This document shows, piece after piece, positions 1-9,386 of a stretch of 64,000 nt of DNA. Within the stretch, counting starts at the first letter, position 1. Every line of letters begins with the position of its first letter. Source of the stretch: Micromonospora vinacea (GTDB taxonomy: Bacteria; Actinomycetota; Actinomycetes; Mycobacteriales; Micromonosporaceae); the NCBI RefSeq assembly GCF_015751785.1, contig NZ_JADOTY010000001.1, forward strand, positions 1,488,001 through 1,552,000. The letters run 5' to 3'. The translations under genes and the position numbers were made by a program. The notes beneath the pieces were generated by a model. That model was not told the DNA's origin. It saw only the letters and a list, made by a program, of their open reading frames with translations, and ran no database searches.

Positions 1-2
1 TC

Positions 3-653
3 AGCAGATGGTTGGACGAGCTGGCCAGCGTGCTGCCGCCGTACTCGGCCGCAGTGGTGCGCCGGTCACTGGCCGCTTGGGCGAGCGCTGTCGACCGGTC
101 CGGCCACGGGGACCCGACCGAGCCGACGCCCGCCGCCCTGAGCCGGGCGCTGCGCGGCCAGGGTGACCTCTGGCGTGACGTGCTCACCGGCGGTCTGCAC
201 CCGCGTGACCTGCTCGACGAGGATGACTACGCGGTGATCGCCAGAAACCTGATCATCCGGGACCGGCGGCTGGTGGCGCAGGCGGCCCGGGGCATCTTCT
301 GGCCGGTGCTCGTACCCCTGCTGTTGGTGCTCTTCGCTGTCGTCGGGGTGAGTGCCGCCGCGGCCGCCGGCTCACCGACCACCCGGGCCACAGTCGCCCT
401 GGTGGGGCTCGGCGCCGGGCTGGCCGCGATCTGGCGGTCGGTCTCCGGGCCCGCCCTGGCGGTCGCCGGTGAGGTCAACCGGCCCCTGCTGGACAGCGAA
501 CTCACCGCACGGATGTCCCTGCGGCTGAACCGGCCCCTGACCACCGCCCAGGTCGCGGCGAAAGCGACTCCCCGCACCCGCCGCCAGCGGCGTCCCGTAG
601 AGACCGGCCGATCGAAATACGTTGCCCCTGCCTCCCGCGTCGACCTACCGTGA
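3..653 (+). CDS. Membrane protein of unknown function, 5' end outside window
   Basis: The frame is open to the left edge of the window, so this is probably the C-terminal part of a longer protein; a TTG at 12 is only the first start-like codon. About 216 residues are visible. Roughly the first 85 are soluble. Two hydrophobic segments follow (around residues 97-122 and 127-145 of the visible part), and the tail is basic and rich in Arg, Thr and Pro. The pair of closely spaced membrane segments suggests a cytoplasmic domain anchored by a hairpin. I do not recognise the family. Codon use is typical of the window. Confidence 0.6.
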   Translation, partial: SRWLDELASVLPPYSAAVVRRSLAAWASAVDRSGHGDPTEPTPAALSRALRGQGDLWRDVLTGGLHPRDLLDEDDYAVIARNLIIRDRRLVAQAARGIFWPVLVPLLLVLFAVVGVSAAAAAGSPTTRATVALVGLGAGLAAIWRSVSGPALAVAGEVNRPLLDSELTARMSLRLNRPLTTAQVAAKATPRTRRQRRPVETGRSKYVAPASRVDLP

Positions 654-797
654 GCGCGCACTGTCAACCACCACCGCGGGAGCAGCTCATGACGATGTCG
701 CACGTCACCACCGTGCCGTCGACGCTGCCCGGTGACGGTTGCCGAGCGGAAGGTCCCCGGGCGGGCCGGCCCGACTGACGCGTACCCGTACGCGCCG

Positions 798-834
798 AGC
801 CGCCCCGTCCGACAGCCGGACCGGGCGGCTTCTT
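798..834 (+). terminator. Hairpin between the membrane protein and HNH genes
   Basis: AGCCGCCC (798-805) pairs perfectly with GGGCGGCT (823-830) across a 17-nt loop, and is followed by TCTT. It lies about 30 bp before the HNH start and about 145 bp after the previous stop. It could end upstream transcription or form a leader structure. Confidence 0.4.
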
Positions 835-864
835 GCTGTCCGGCACCTTTGGAAAGGAGTCCCG

Positions 865-1308
865 GTGGACGCCGTCCTCGTCATCAACGCCGACCTCGGC
901 CCGCTGCACCGGGTCACCGTCCAACACGCCGTCCGAATGCTCTGCCGTCGGGTGGCCGAGATCCACGAGGCCGAGCCGGACCGGGTGATCGGGGTCTTCC
1001 CGATGCCCCGGGTGGTACGGCTGGTCCGCTTCGTGGTCACCCGGTGGAGGTTCAACTCCGGGCCGGCCTGGTCGCGCGCCGGTGTGCTGCGCCGCGACGA
1101 TCGGTGCTGCGCGTACTGCGGTGGCTCGGCCTCCACCATCGACCACATCCTGCCCCGCTCACGCGGCGGCCGGAACACCTGGCGAAACACCACCGCCGCC
1201 TGCTACGCCTGCAACCAGCGCAAGGGGGACCGGACGCCAGCGGAGGCGGGCATGCCGCTGCGCCGCGAGCCGGTGAACCCGGGCTGGGGGGCGCTGGCCG
1301 GGCGGTGA
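865..1308 (+). CDS. HNH endonuclease family protein
   Basis: 147 aa, starting at GTG 865 behind a good Shine-Dalgarno (AAAGGAGT, 853-860). An earlier in-frame start at 739 exists but lacks a ribosome site. The C-terminal half is a zinc-coordinated HNH nuclease fold: Cys82-x2-Cys85, then Asp93-His94, Asn108 and Cys113-x2-Cys116. These give the beta-beta-alpha metal finger that binds a divalent metal and cuts DNA. The N-terminal 70 residues are conserved in actinobacterial stand-alone HNH proteins but have no known role. No methylase or phage terminase is adjacent, so a restriction or packaging role is not supported. Housekeeping repair or a domesticated nuclease are equally possible. Confidence 0.8.
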   Translation: MDAVLVINADLGPLHRVTVQHAVRMLCRRVAEIHEAEPDRVIGVFPMPRVVRLVRFVVTRWRFNSGPAWSRAGVLRRDDRCCAYCGGSASTIDHILPRSRGGRNTWRNTTAACYACNQRKGDRTPAEAGMPLRREPVNPGWGALAGR

Positions 1309-1378
1309 CGGACCGGCCGGCGGGAACGGGGGGCCGCGTCCCGGGTACGTCCCGGGCGCGGCACCCGCCGGCCCCCGA

Positions 1379-2965
1379 TCAGGCGGCGCCTTCCTTGACC
1401 TTCGACTTCAGTTGGCCGTTGGGGCACTGCACCCGGATCTCGCTGCGGTACGCCGTGGAGGTCAACTCGACCACGATCTGCCTCGCCGGCCCCGGGTCGT
1501 ACGCCTCGACCCGGAAATCGGGCGCGAGCACCACCTCGACCACCTCGACCGACCTCCCCACGCAGCGAACGGTGACCGTCCCGCCGCGAGCGTCCACGGG
1601 TACGCCGGCGCCGGGGGTGGGAGTCGGCGTGGCCCGGGTCGGGGTCGGGCCCGCGGTGGTGGGCGTCGGGCCCGGGGCCACTGTTCCGCCCGGGCCGGTC
1701 GCGGGGCCGCTCCGGGTAGCGGGCGCGGTGATCCTGGTCGGCGGCACGGCGGACGGTCCGGCGTCGAGCGCGTCGGTCGGCTCCTCGCTGCGGGGCATCC
1801 CCACAGTGGTGGTGCCCGGACCGCTGCCGGTCGGCGCGGCGCTCTGCCCCGGTCGACGATTGCTGGAGTCTCCAAGTGACCCGGCCAACGCCACCGCGGC
1901 GATCACGGCACCGCCGACCGTCAGGATGGCCCGCCGCCGACGCCACGGCCCGCGCCTCATCGGCGCCGCCGAGTCGCGGGCCGGCCCGGCGCCGGCCGCG
2001 GTGCCAACCGAGCCGTCGCCAGTTGGTCCTTTGTCGGCCGATTCAACGCCGGTCGGCTCGGTGCCGGTCGGCTCGGTGCCGGTCGCGGTGCCGGTCCGCT
2101 CGGCGACGTTTGTCGCCGGTTCGGCGGCGACAACGGCGGCGCCCTCGGACGCGGCTCCGCTGGCGGCGGCGAGCAGGATGCGGGCCGCGTCGGCGGCCGG
2201 CGGGCGGTCGGCGGGATCGCCGGCCAGGCACCAGCGGTAGAGCCGGTGCACCTCGGGCGGGACACCGTCGATCTCGGGCAGCGGGTCCGGCTCGACGTGC
2301 GTGTGCGCGCGGAGCATCCCGGTCTGCGCCTCGGCGGGCCAGGGCAGCCGGCTGGTGAGCACCCGGTGCAGCAGCAGACCGAGGGCGTACACGTCGCTGG
2401 CCGGCAGCACCTCGCCGGCCAGCAACCGCTCCGGCGCCAGGTACGCCGGTGTGCCCAGCAGCCGCCCCTCGAAGTCGATCTCGGGGGCGCCGGCGGCTGC
2501 CGCGATGCCGAAGTCGAGCACCTTCGCGCCGGTCGGCGTGAGCATCACGTTGCCCGGCTTGATGTCGCGGTGCACCAACCCCTGCTCATGGGCGGCGGCG
2601 AGCGCCGAGGCCACCTCGGCGCACACCCGCAGACCGGCGCGTGGCGGCAACGGCCCGACCACCAACCGCCGTTCGAGGGTGTGCCCGCCGAGCAGCTCCA
2701 TCACCACGAACGGGACCTGGACACCGTCCAGCGCCGACTCGCCGTAGTCGTAAACGCTCGTGACGTGTGGATGCGACAGCCGGGCCGCGGCCTTGGCCTC
2801 GCCCCGGATCCGCTGTCGGGCGTTGGTGTCCGAGGCGACCAGCACCTTCACCGCCACGTCCCGTTCGAGCACCTCGTCGTACGCCCGGTGCACCGCCGAC
2901 ATGCCGCCACTGCCGAGGCGTTCCAGGAGCCGGTAGCGGCCCGCAAGCAACTGATCACGCTGCAC
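1379..2965 (-). CDS. Membrane-anchored eukaryotic-type Ser/Thr protein kinase
   Basis: 528 aa, PknB-like. The N-terminal kinase domain (about 11-265) has the Gly-rich loop GSGGMSAV (18-25), the ATP-anchoring Lys40 (AVKV), the HRDIKPGN catalytic loop (132-139), DFG (151-153) and the GTPAYLAPE activation-segment end. A Thr/Gly/Pro-rich linker carries a short TGTEP repeat (about 295-305). One transmembrane helix follows (about 346-364), then a Pro/Thr-rich stalk. The extracytoplasmic tail of about 80 residues lacks PASTA repeats, so any ligand is not peptidoglycan by the usual route. It stands alone, with no phosphatase or FHA partner adjacent. Confidence 0.92.
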   Translation of the reverse strand: MQRDQLLAGRYRLLERLGSGGMSAVHRAYDEVLERDVAVKVLVASDTNARQRIRGEAKAAARLSHPHVTSVYDYGESALDGVQVPFVVMELLGGHTLERRLVVGPLPPRAGLRVCAEVASALAAAHEQGLVHRDIKPGNVMLTPTGAKVLDFGIAAAAGAPEIDFEGRLLGTPAYLAPERLLAGEVLPASDVYALGLLLHRVLTSRLPWPAEAQTGMLRAHTHVEPDPLPEIDGVPPEVHRLYRWCLAGDPADRPPAADAARILLAAASGAASEGAAVVAAEPATNVAERTGTATGTEPTGTEPTGVESADKGPTGDGSVGTAAGAGPARDSAAPMRRGPWRRRRAILTVGGAVIAAVALAGSLGDSSNRRPGQSAAPTGSGPGTTTVGMPRSEEPTDALDAGPSAVPPTRITAPATRSGPATGPGGTVAPGPTPTTAGPTPTRATPTPTPGAGVPVDARGGTVTVRCVGRSVEVVEVVLAPDFRVEAYDPGPARQIVVELTSTAYRSEIRVQCPNGQLKSKVKEGAA

Positions 2966-3058
2966 GACCGACAGCCTGCCGTACCGACCTGGGTTCCGGG
3001 TACCCGGGATCGAGGTGTTGCGATGAGTGGGAGCGGCTCGCGATGGTACCCGCAGAGA

Positions 3059-3826
3059 TCAGTCGCCGGTCGGTGGGCGCCAGGCGAAGCGGGGCGTACG
3101 CCGCTCGGTCATCGCCGCTACCCCCTCGCGGGCCTCGCCGGTGGTCGCCACCTTCCGGTGCCACCAGGCGATCCGTGCGGGCTCGGCCCGCTCGTCGATG
3201 ATCTCCTTCGCGGCGGCGATGCTCAGCGGCGATCGTTGGGCGATGGTCGCGGTCAGTTCGTCCACCCGTGCGGCGAGCCGGTCGGCCGGCAGCAGTTCGT
3301 CGACCAGACCGATCCGCAGAGCGCGCTCGGCGTCGATCAGCTCGGCGGTGAACAGCAGATGCTTGGCGGCGGACGGGCCGACCAGCCGGGCCAGTCGGCG
3401 CGTCGTCGGCGCCGGGTAGACCAGTCCGAGTCGGGCCGGCGGTACGCCGAAACGGGCGTCGTCCGTGGCGATCCGCAGGTCGCAGGCGACAGCGAGCTGA
3501 GCCCCACCACCGACGCAGGCGCCGCGGATGGCCGCGATTGTCGGCTTGGAGAACCGGGCCAGCCGTTCCTCGGCGGTCACCGCGATGCTGGCGTCACCGG
3601 CGTCCAACAACTCGGCCAGGTCGCCGAGGTCGGCGCCCGCGCAGAACGCGTCGCCCGCGCCGGTGAGCACCAACGCCCGTACCGCGGGGTCGGGTTCCAG
3701 CCGGTCGAGCAGTTCGGGGAGCTGACGCCACATGGCCGCGGTCATCGCGTTGCGCCGGGCCGGATTGTGGATCACCACGGTGGCGACCGGCCCGGCCACC
3801 TCGACGGTCAACTCCGCGTCCGACAC
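3059..3826 (-). CDS. Enoyl-CoA hydratase/isomerase (crotonase) family protein
   Basis: 255 aa from GTG 3826, chosen because GGAAGGAG sits just upstream; longer in-frame extensions have no ribosome site and non-coding composition. Crotonase-fold signatures are clear: the oxyanion-hole segment FCAGADL (about 61-67), GACVGGGAQ (about 102-110), and FGVPPARLG. In true enoyl-CoA hydratases two catalytic glutamates follow the GGG and FGxP motifs. Here those positions appear to be Gln110 and a proline. The protein may therefore be an isomerase, thioesterase or other crotonase rather than a hydratase. It is a single gene, with no beta-oxidation partners adjacent. Confidence 0.85.
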   Translation of the reverse strand: MSDAELTVEVAGPVATVVIHNPARRNAMTAAMWRQLPELLDRLEPDPAVRALVLTGAGDAFCAGADLGDLAELLDAGDASIAVTAEERLARFSKPTIAAIRGACVGGGAQLAVACDLRIATDDARFGVPPARLGLVYPAPTTRRLARLVGPSAAKHLLFTAELIDAERALRIGLVDELLPADRLAARVDELTATIAQRSPLSIAAAKEIIDERAEPARIAWWHRKVATTGEAREGVAAMTERRTPRFAWRPPTGD

Positions 3827-3977
3827 ATCCGCTCCTTCCCGCGTCACCTGGAGCGACGCCGCCAATCTGGCCGCCGGCGTCGCGCGCCGGTGCGGCGACC
3901 ATAGCGAAGACGATCGGTCAGGCGCGGCACAGGCGCACTGGGGGGAACCAACGGTTGGGGTCGCGCGTCCGACGGAG

Positions 3978-4529
3978 ATGAGACCCGCATCGACGACCGT
4001 CGCCACGGTAGCGCTCCTGGCCGCGCTCCTGACCGGTTGCACCAGCGTCGACCGAGCCCCCACCGCCACCCCGACCCAACCCTCGACCACCACCGCTACC
4101 GGCCCGGCTGACCCGACCACCGGCACCTCGCAGCCGACCACCGCCCCGACGGTCAGCGCCGGGACCAGCGGTGTGGCCCCCCGGGTGACGTTGCGAATCT
4201 CCGGCGGCTTCGCCGGGCGCGGTGAGTCCATCGTCGTCGAGCCGGACGGTCAGTGGACCGTGACAGACCGGGCCGGCGGTCGGCGCAACGGACGGCTCAC
4301 CCCTGCTGACCAGGGCACCCTCGCGGGACTGACCGCGGACCCCCGGCTCGCCACCGAGGCCCGGCAGCCGACCACCGCGACCAGGTGCTCGGACGTGATG
4401 CACTACCGCCTCAGCGTGGCCAGCAACGACACCGGATACACCACCTGCCCCGAGGACGGAACCCCACCGCCGGCCACCCAGGCGGTGGTCAACCTGCTCC
4501 TGCGAACCACCGAGACTTACGTCAGATAG
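3978..4529 (+). CDS. Putative secreted lipoprotein
   Basis: 183 aa. A lipoprotein signal peptide ends in the lipobox LLTGC, with Cys21 as the lipidation site. A Thr/Pro-rich linker follows (about 25-65), then a domain of about 115 residues containing two cysteines. That domain resembles the small beta-rich proalin-type lipoproteins of actinomycetes, but I cannot name a family. The GGAG is unusually close to the ATG; no better in-frame start exists. The 3' end overlaps the convergent phosphatase gene by 13 bp. Confidence 0.7.
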   Translation: MRPASTTVATVALLAALLTGCTSVDRAPTATPTQPSTTTATGPADPTTGTSQPTTAPTVSAGTSGVAPRVTLRISGGFAGRGESIVVEPDGQWTVTDRAGGRRNGRLTPADQGTLAGLTADPRLATEARQPTTATRCSDVMHYRLSVASNDTGYTTCPEDGTPPPATQAVVNLLLRTTETYVR

Positions 4530-5161
4530 TCCGGCGGCAGGCCGGTCCCGCGCAGCTCCGGCGGTAGGTGGGCCACATCGTTGACGGCGATCAGACTCGG
4601 CGGGCCGGCCGCGCTGTACCGGATGACGGTCAGCCCCGCGTTGTGCGAGTTCAAACCCAACCACCGCCACTCCGGCGCGTCGAGGGCATGCCGCACCAGC
4701 CAGGCGATCAGGAAGCTGTGCGTCACGACCAGTTCGCGGACCGGCTCGCCGCCAGCGGGCCCTTCACCGACCGGACCGGCGAACCGCCGCACCGCGTCCG
4801 CTGTCACTCGCGGCCCGTCGACCCGCTCGGCCTCCGAGAACTGGGTCAGGAATTCGGCGTACGCGGGCGGCAGGCCAGCCGGGTCCGTGTCGTGTGGGAG
4901 GTGGTCACCGGCCAGCTCCGTCTCGTACACCGGAACCTCGGGCAGCGACTTGGCGATCAGCTCGGCGGTCTGCGCGGCCCGGCGCAGCGGCCCGTGATGA
5001 ACAGCGGCGAACCGGCGGGCTCGCAGTCGTTCGCCCAGCAGGGTGGCCTGCCGCCGCCCGCGCTCCGACAGGCCGGTGTCCGGCTCGCCGGCATCGGTCC
5101 CACTCAGCTCGGACAGGTCCTGCTCGGCGTGTCGGGTCAGGTACAGCAAGCGGGTCACCAT
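4517..5161 (-). CDS. Histidine phosphatase superfamily protein
   Basis: 214 aa. The phosphoglycerate-mutase-like signature is present near the N-terminus as TRHAEQD: Arg10 and the phospho-accepting His11, with Ala where the family usually has Gly. A later VVTHSF supplies the second catalytic His. Such proteins hydrolyse phosphomonoesters, with substrates ranging from sugars to nucleotides; the substrate here cannot be inferred. ATG 5161 is preceded by GAGGTGAGGG. It is convergent with the upstream lipoprotein gene and shares 13 bp with it. Confidence 0.83.
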   Translation of the reverse strand: MVTRLLYLTRHAEQDLSELSGTDAGEPDTGLSERGRRQATLLGERLRARRFAAVHHGPLRRAAQTAELIAKSLPEVPVYETELAGDHLPHDTDPAGLPPAYAEFLTQFSEAERVDGPRVTADAVRRFAGPVGEGPAGGEPVRELVVTHSFLIAWLVRHALDAPEWRWLGLNSHNAGLTVIRYSAAGPPSLIAVNDVAHLPPELRGTGLPPDYLT

Positions 5162-5229
5162 GGCCCTCACCTCAACACACCGGGAGGTACGGGTTCCACC
5201 CGCACCTCCCGGTCCTGCGGCCTGTCGGC

Positions 5230-5895
5230 TCAGTCGGCCCGACCGGACGTCGCCCGCGCGAAGGTGACCGACACCCACAGCCAGCCGGCCGTTACCGCCA
5301 GGCCGAACGCCACCATCACGGCCGGTGCCGGCCGAACGATCAGCGTCACCCAGGCCAGCGCGAAGAACATCCCGGTCACCAGGCTGTACGCGGCTCGACC
5401 GCGCGCACCCTGCCGGGCGGCCCGGCGGGCGGCCACCACCGTCGCCACGATCAGCGACACGAAGGCCACCGCCGCCACCAGGAAGTGCAGGCCCCCGTGC
5501 CAACTGATCTCGCCGGCGCCCCGAGGCGTACCGGTCGGGAACCCGTCGGCCGGGTCGGCGCTGAAGATCGCCGCCCCGACCAGGCCCAGGCCGTACAGCG
5601 CGAGCAGCCGGGGCAGCCAGACCGACCCCTTGCCGGTACGGCGGCGCAGCGCCTGAGCGGCCAGCGCGCAGAGCACGCCGGTGACCAGGAACGTGACGAT
5701 CTGGATCCAGCCCAGCTCGCCGGTGCTCAACACGCTGACCGGGTGACGACGGAAGTCGAAGCCGTCTCGGGTCGCCGCCTGCACGATCGCCGAGGCGACG
5801 AAGATCGGGCCGGCGAGCACCCCGCCGATCAGCAGCAGACGGTCCCGACCAACAGCTGTCGGTCGTACCACGGGAAACGTCGCGGCCTGGCTCAT
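5230..5895 (-). CDS. DUF998 family integral membrane protein
   Basis: 221 aa with about six hydrophobic segments. The FDFRRHPVSVLS and DGFPTGTP motifs between helices are typical of DUF998 proteins, whose function is unknown. The ATG at 5895 lies 10 bp after the stop of the upstream VOC gene, so the two are probably co-transcribed. GTG 5898 is an alternative start 3 bp further out. Confidence 0.8.
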   Translation of the reverse strand: MSQAATFPVVRPTAVGRDRLLLIGGVLAGPIFVASAIVQAATRDGFDFRRHPVSVLSTGELGWIQIVTFLVTGVLCALAAQALRRRTGKGSVWLPRLLALYGLGLVGAAIFSADPADGFPTGTPRGAGEISWHGGLHFLVAAVAFVSLIVATVVAARRAARQGARGRAAYSLVTGMFFALAWVTLIVRPAPAVMVAFGLAVTAGWLWVSVTFARATSGRAD

Positions 5896-5905
5896 CACCC
5901 GCCCC

Positions 5906-6331
5906 CTACGCCCGGGGGAACATCTGGCCGATGCGGATCCGGTTGCCGAACGGGTCCCGGATGCCGAAGTCGATCCCGTACGGGCGCTCGGTCGGCTCGT
6001 CGGTGATCTCGACGCCCTTCGCCACAAGATCCTCGTGCGTCTTGCGGGCGTCGTCGGTGGTCATGAAGAGGTACCCGCCGAGGGCACCCTTGGTGAGCAG
6101 CTCCCGGACCTGCTCGGCGGTGGCCGGATCCAGCGCGGGCGGGCCCGGCTTCTCCAACAGGATCTCCCGCTCCGGGTCGCCGGGCAGGTTCACCGTGAGC
6201 CACCGCATGAAGCCGAGGTCCTGGTCGGTGTTGACCTCCATGCCGAGCTTGTTGACGTAGAAGTCAAGCGCGGCGTCCTGGTCGAGGACGTAGATCTGGG
6301 AGCGGCTGATCGCGTTCATCGTCATGCCCAT
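5906..6331 (-). CDS. VOC (glyoxalase/bleomycin-resistance) family protein
   Basis: 141 aa with the paired beta-alpha-beta-beta-beta units of the vicinal oxygen chelate superfamily. It has an early LDQDAALDFYVNKLGM segment and a late YGIDFGIRDPFGNRIRIGQ segment, which usually supplies a metal ligand or binding-site wall. Three ATGs (6331, 6325, 6319) are close together and none has a strong Shine-Dalgarno, so the exact start is uncertain. It sits between a small AraC regulator and a DUF998 membrane protein on the same strand. This three-gene arrangement suggests regulation by the AraC protein, but the substrate is unknown. Confidence 0.82.
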   Translation of the reverse strand: MGMTMNAISRSQIYVLDQDAALDFYVNKLGMEVNTDQDLGFMRWLTVNLPGDPEREILLEKPGPPALDPATAEQVRELLTKGALGGYLFMTTDDARKTHEDLVAKGVEITDEPTERPYGIDFGIRDPFGNRIRIGQMFPRA

Positions 6332-6360
6332 GACGCTAGAGGTAGACCGTGACCTGCGGC

Positions 6361-6762
6361 TTATCCAAAACTGCTGGGTCGGGTCCAGGCTTTGGTGAAG
6401 CACGACGGCACGTTGGCCGGCGCGACGCGCTGACGCCGGAAATCCGAGGGCGACTGCCCGACGATCTGCCGGAACGTCCGGCTGAAGGTTCCCAGGCTGC
6501 CGAAGCCGACGGCGTAACAGATGTCCGTAACGTCCCGGTCGGTCTCCACCAGCAGCGCCATCGCCCGCTCCACCCGGCGACGTTGCAGGTAGCGGTGCGG
6601 GGTCTCACCGAAGGTAGCCCGGAAGGTACGGATGAAGTGCGCCTCCGAGACGTGCGCGATCCGGGCCAGCGCCGGGATGTCCAGAGGCTCGGCGTACGCC
6701 CGGTCCATCGCGTCCCGTGCGCGCAGCATCGCCCGGTTCGACTCCTCCACAGCGCGACTCAT
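6361..6762 (-). CDS. AraC family transcriptional regulator, DNA-binding domain only
   Basis: 133 aa. It consists almost entirely of the two helix-turn-helix motifs of AraC/XylS proteins; residues from about 20 to 120 span both, ending in the typical FGSLGTFSRTFRQIVGQSPSDFRR core. There is no effector-binding domain, unlike the usual 250-300 aa members, so it resembles MarA/SoxS-size regulators controlled by their own level. ATG 6762 has a GGGGGG stretch upstream. It lies 29 bp upstream of the VOC gene in the same direction and is its likely regulator. Confidence 0.85.
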   Translation of the reverse strand: MSRAVEESNRAMLRARDAMDRAYAEPLDIPALARIAHVSEAHFIRTFRATFGETPHRYLQRRRVERAMALLVETDRDVTDICYAVGFGSLGTFSRTFRQIVGQSPSDFRRQRVAPANVPSCFTKAWTRPSSFG

Positions 6763-6939
6763 CGACCCCCCGGCCTCACTTCGCTCGCCGCCGCAGCCCA
6801 GGCTACCGCCGGGTACGGCTGAGCTGTCACTAGCGGTAGTAGAAGTCGGCGGCCTCACCAGCGCGTCGGTGCCCCTCGGAGCGGGCCGGCAGAGGCACAG
6901 CCCGCGCCGGTCGAGAAACCGCTGACCGGACTGGTAACT

Positions 6940-7728
6940 GTGACGGCGCATTGGGCAGGATCATCGGCCGTGACACTCGTCCTGCCGCCGCGCCTGACAG
7001 CCTCGGCTCAGAGCTTGCGCGACGCCGCCCATCGACGCGGTCTACAGACCGTCCAGCTGCCCACCTTCGAAGTACCTGCCGGACTGCGTGCTGACCACCT
7101 CCATGCGGGACCGAGCTTCGCTGACGTCGTCGCACCACTGCTCGGGATCGCGCCCCTGGAGGCTGCGCCTGGCTGGCTGACCGGCCTACCCCGTGAACTC
7201 ACCCGCCGCGAGATCACCTTGGTGACCATCGGCGAGGCATATGAACTCCGTCGACCGGCGTTCATCAAGTCCCCCAACGACAAGAACATCACGGCGATGA
7301 TCTACACCGACGGTTCCCGTCTGCCCGGCCCGGATGCCGTCGACCGACGAACTCCGGTGCTCGTCAGCGACATCGTCGACTTCACCGCCGAGTACCGGCT
7401 GCACCTGCTCGACGCTGTCGTCCACACCGGCAGCCAGTACGCCGCGCACGGCCGGTTGCACCTCGGCCCGCCGTCGCCCGACGCGTTGGCCTTCGGCACC
7501 GATCTCGTCGCCGGCTTTGGGCACACCCTGCCCTCCGCCATCGTCGTAGACGTAGGACTGGTCGACGGACGTTGGGCCGTGATCGAGGCAAACGCCGCAT
7601 GGGCCAGCGGCGCCTACGTGGCGGATCCCGACCTGGTCCTCGATGTCGTCCTCCGAGCGGCCAGCCCAACGGCCTCGGTCACCGCTCGCGACCAACAGTT
7701 CATCCGACGGCCTCAGCCGACCACCTGA
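6940..7728 (+). CDS. ATP-grasp domain protein (DUF4343-like)
   Basis: 262 aa from GTG 6940; a second GTG near 6970 is also possible, and neither has a strong ribosome site. Motifs of the single-chain ATP-grasp fold are visible: FIKSPNDKNI (likely nucleotide-binding Lys), a central VSDIVDFTAEYRL strand, and the C-terminal VVDVGLVDGRWAVIEANAAWASG, whose Glu and Asn are expected Mg-ATP ligands. ATP-grasp enzymes join a carboxylate to an amine or thiol. DUF4343-like members are often linked to peptide or natural-product modification. No precursor peptide or partner enzyme is adjacent. The gene is divergent from the AraC group and ends just before a tRNA. Confidence 0.72.
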   Translation: MTAHWAGSSAVTLVLPPRLTASAQSLRDAAHRRGLQTVQLPTFEVPAGLRADHLHAGPSFADVVAPLLGIAPLEAAPGWLTGLPRELTRREITLVTIGEAYELRRPAFIKSPNDKNITAMIYTDGSRLPGPDAVDRRTPVLVSDIVDFTAEYRLHLLDAVVHTGSQYAAHGRLHLGPPSPDALAFGTDLVAGFGHTLPSAIVVDVGLVDGRWAVIEANAAWASGAYVADPDLVLDVVLRAASPTASVTARDQQFIRRPQPTT

Positions 7729-7781
7729 CGGTCACCACGAGAACCCTCGTGGCAGCGCCACTCGGAAAGGTCTGATGGAAT

Positions 7782-7858
7782 TGGAGCCCCCGGCCGGGAT
7801 CGAACCGGCGACATCTCGCTTACAAGGCGAGTGCTCTGGCCAGCTGAGCTACAGGGGC
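7782..7858 (-). tRNA. tRNA-Thr (anticodon TGT)
   Basis: On the minus strand a 77-nt cloverleaf runs from GCCCCTG to CGGGGGC plus discriminator T and an encoded CCA (7784-7782). The acceptor stem pairs over 7 bp with one G-T. The D-arm contains TAGCTCAG. The anticodon stem CTCGC/GCGAG encloses CTTGTAA, giving anticodon TGT (Thr). The T-arm is CCGG-TTCGATC-CCGG. It reads codons ACA and possibly ACG. No integrase or duplicated 3' end was seen nearby. Confidence 0.96.
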
Positions 7859-8050
7859 GCGTGCGTCGAGGTCAGCATAGCGACTGACGTCCGGATATCC
7901 CGATCGCGTGGCCTCCCGACAACGGGAATCGTCAACAACCCGACGCACAACCGTTTTGACGCTGCGTCGATTGATGTCTGACCGTGCCCGAGTGACCGGA
8001 ATGCGTAGCCCGCCTGGTGGGCTCGGCGGACCCCCGCCTTGGCAGCAGGG

Positions 8051-8064
8051 GTAAACGCGTTTAC
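8051..8064. promoter_or_regulatory. 14-bp perfect palindrome upstream of msiK, putative LacI-type operator
   Basis: GTAAACGCGTTTAC is a perfect palindrome with the central CG typical of LacI/GalR operators. It lies about 135 bp upstream of the msiK start. It is AT-rich against a very GC-rich background, so it is unlikely to be random. The regulator is not in this window. Confidence 0.5.
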
Positions 8065-8185
8065 GGTTCACTGACACGGACGATGATCGGGCGCCCCCGC
8101 GACCGGCCGCCGTCCGCTGACCGGCACGGACACGTGCCGGTTGCTCCTTCACTCGGATCGTCCGGCACGTTCCTGCCGGTGAAAG

Positions 8186-8195
8186 GAAGCGCTTC
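8186..8195. promoter_or_regulatory. Palindrome over the msiK ribosome-binding site
   Basis: GAAGCGCTTC ends 3 bp before the msiK ATG and overlaps its Shine-Dalgarno (AAAGGAAG). It matches the core of LacI-family/cre-like sites and could be a second operator, or a hairpin that masks the ribosome site. Confidence 0.35.
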
Positions 8196-8198
8196 ACC

Positions 8199-9290
<1,092 letters not shown>

Positions 9291-9307
9291 CGTAACGCCG
9301 TACCGAC

Positions 9308-9339
9308 AAGGGGCGGTCCGCTTCGGCGGGCCGCCCCTT
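9308..9339 (+). terminator. msiK terminator hairpin
   Basis: AAGGGGCGG (9308-9316) pairs with CCGCCCCTT (9331-9339), 18 bp after the msiK stop and followed by CGTCGT. Confidence 0.8.
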
Positions 9340-9386
9340 CGTCGTACCCGAAGCGGTTCTTCACCCTGCCTGGGCGCCGGACGAGG

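Larger units (their letters stand above)
7859..8198 (+). other. Intergenic leader of msiK
   Basis: About 340 bp without a convincing gene between tRNA-Thr and msiK. It holds the perfect palindrome at 8051-8064 and the palindrome over the ribosome site at 8186-8195, listed separately. No other structure stood out. Confidence 0.6.

Noticed and set aside
6830..7138. Minus-strand frame ending EAADFYYR between araC and the ATP-grasp gene
   Set aside because: The ending looks gene-like, but there is no ribosome site and it overlaps the ATP-grasp start region. It could be a remnant, but nothing else supports it.
7782..7858. Possible integration site at tRNA-Thr
   Set aside because: No integrase and no repeated tRNA 3' end were seen within the flanking sequence.
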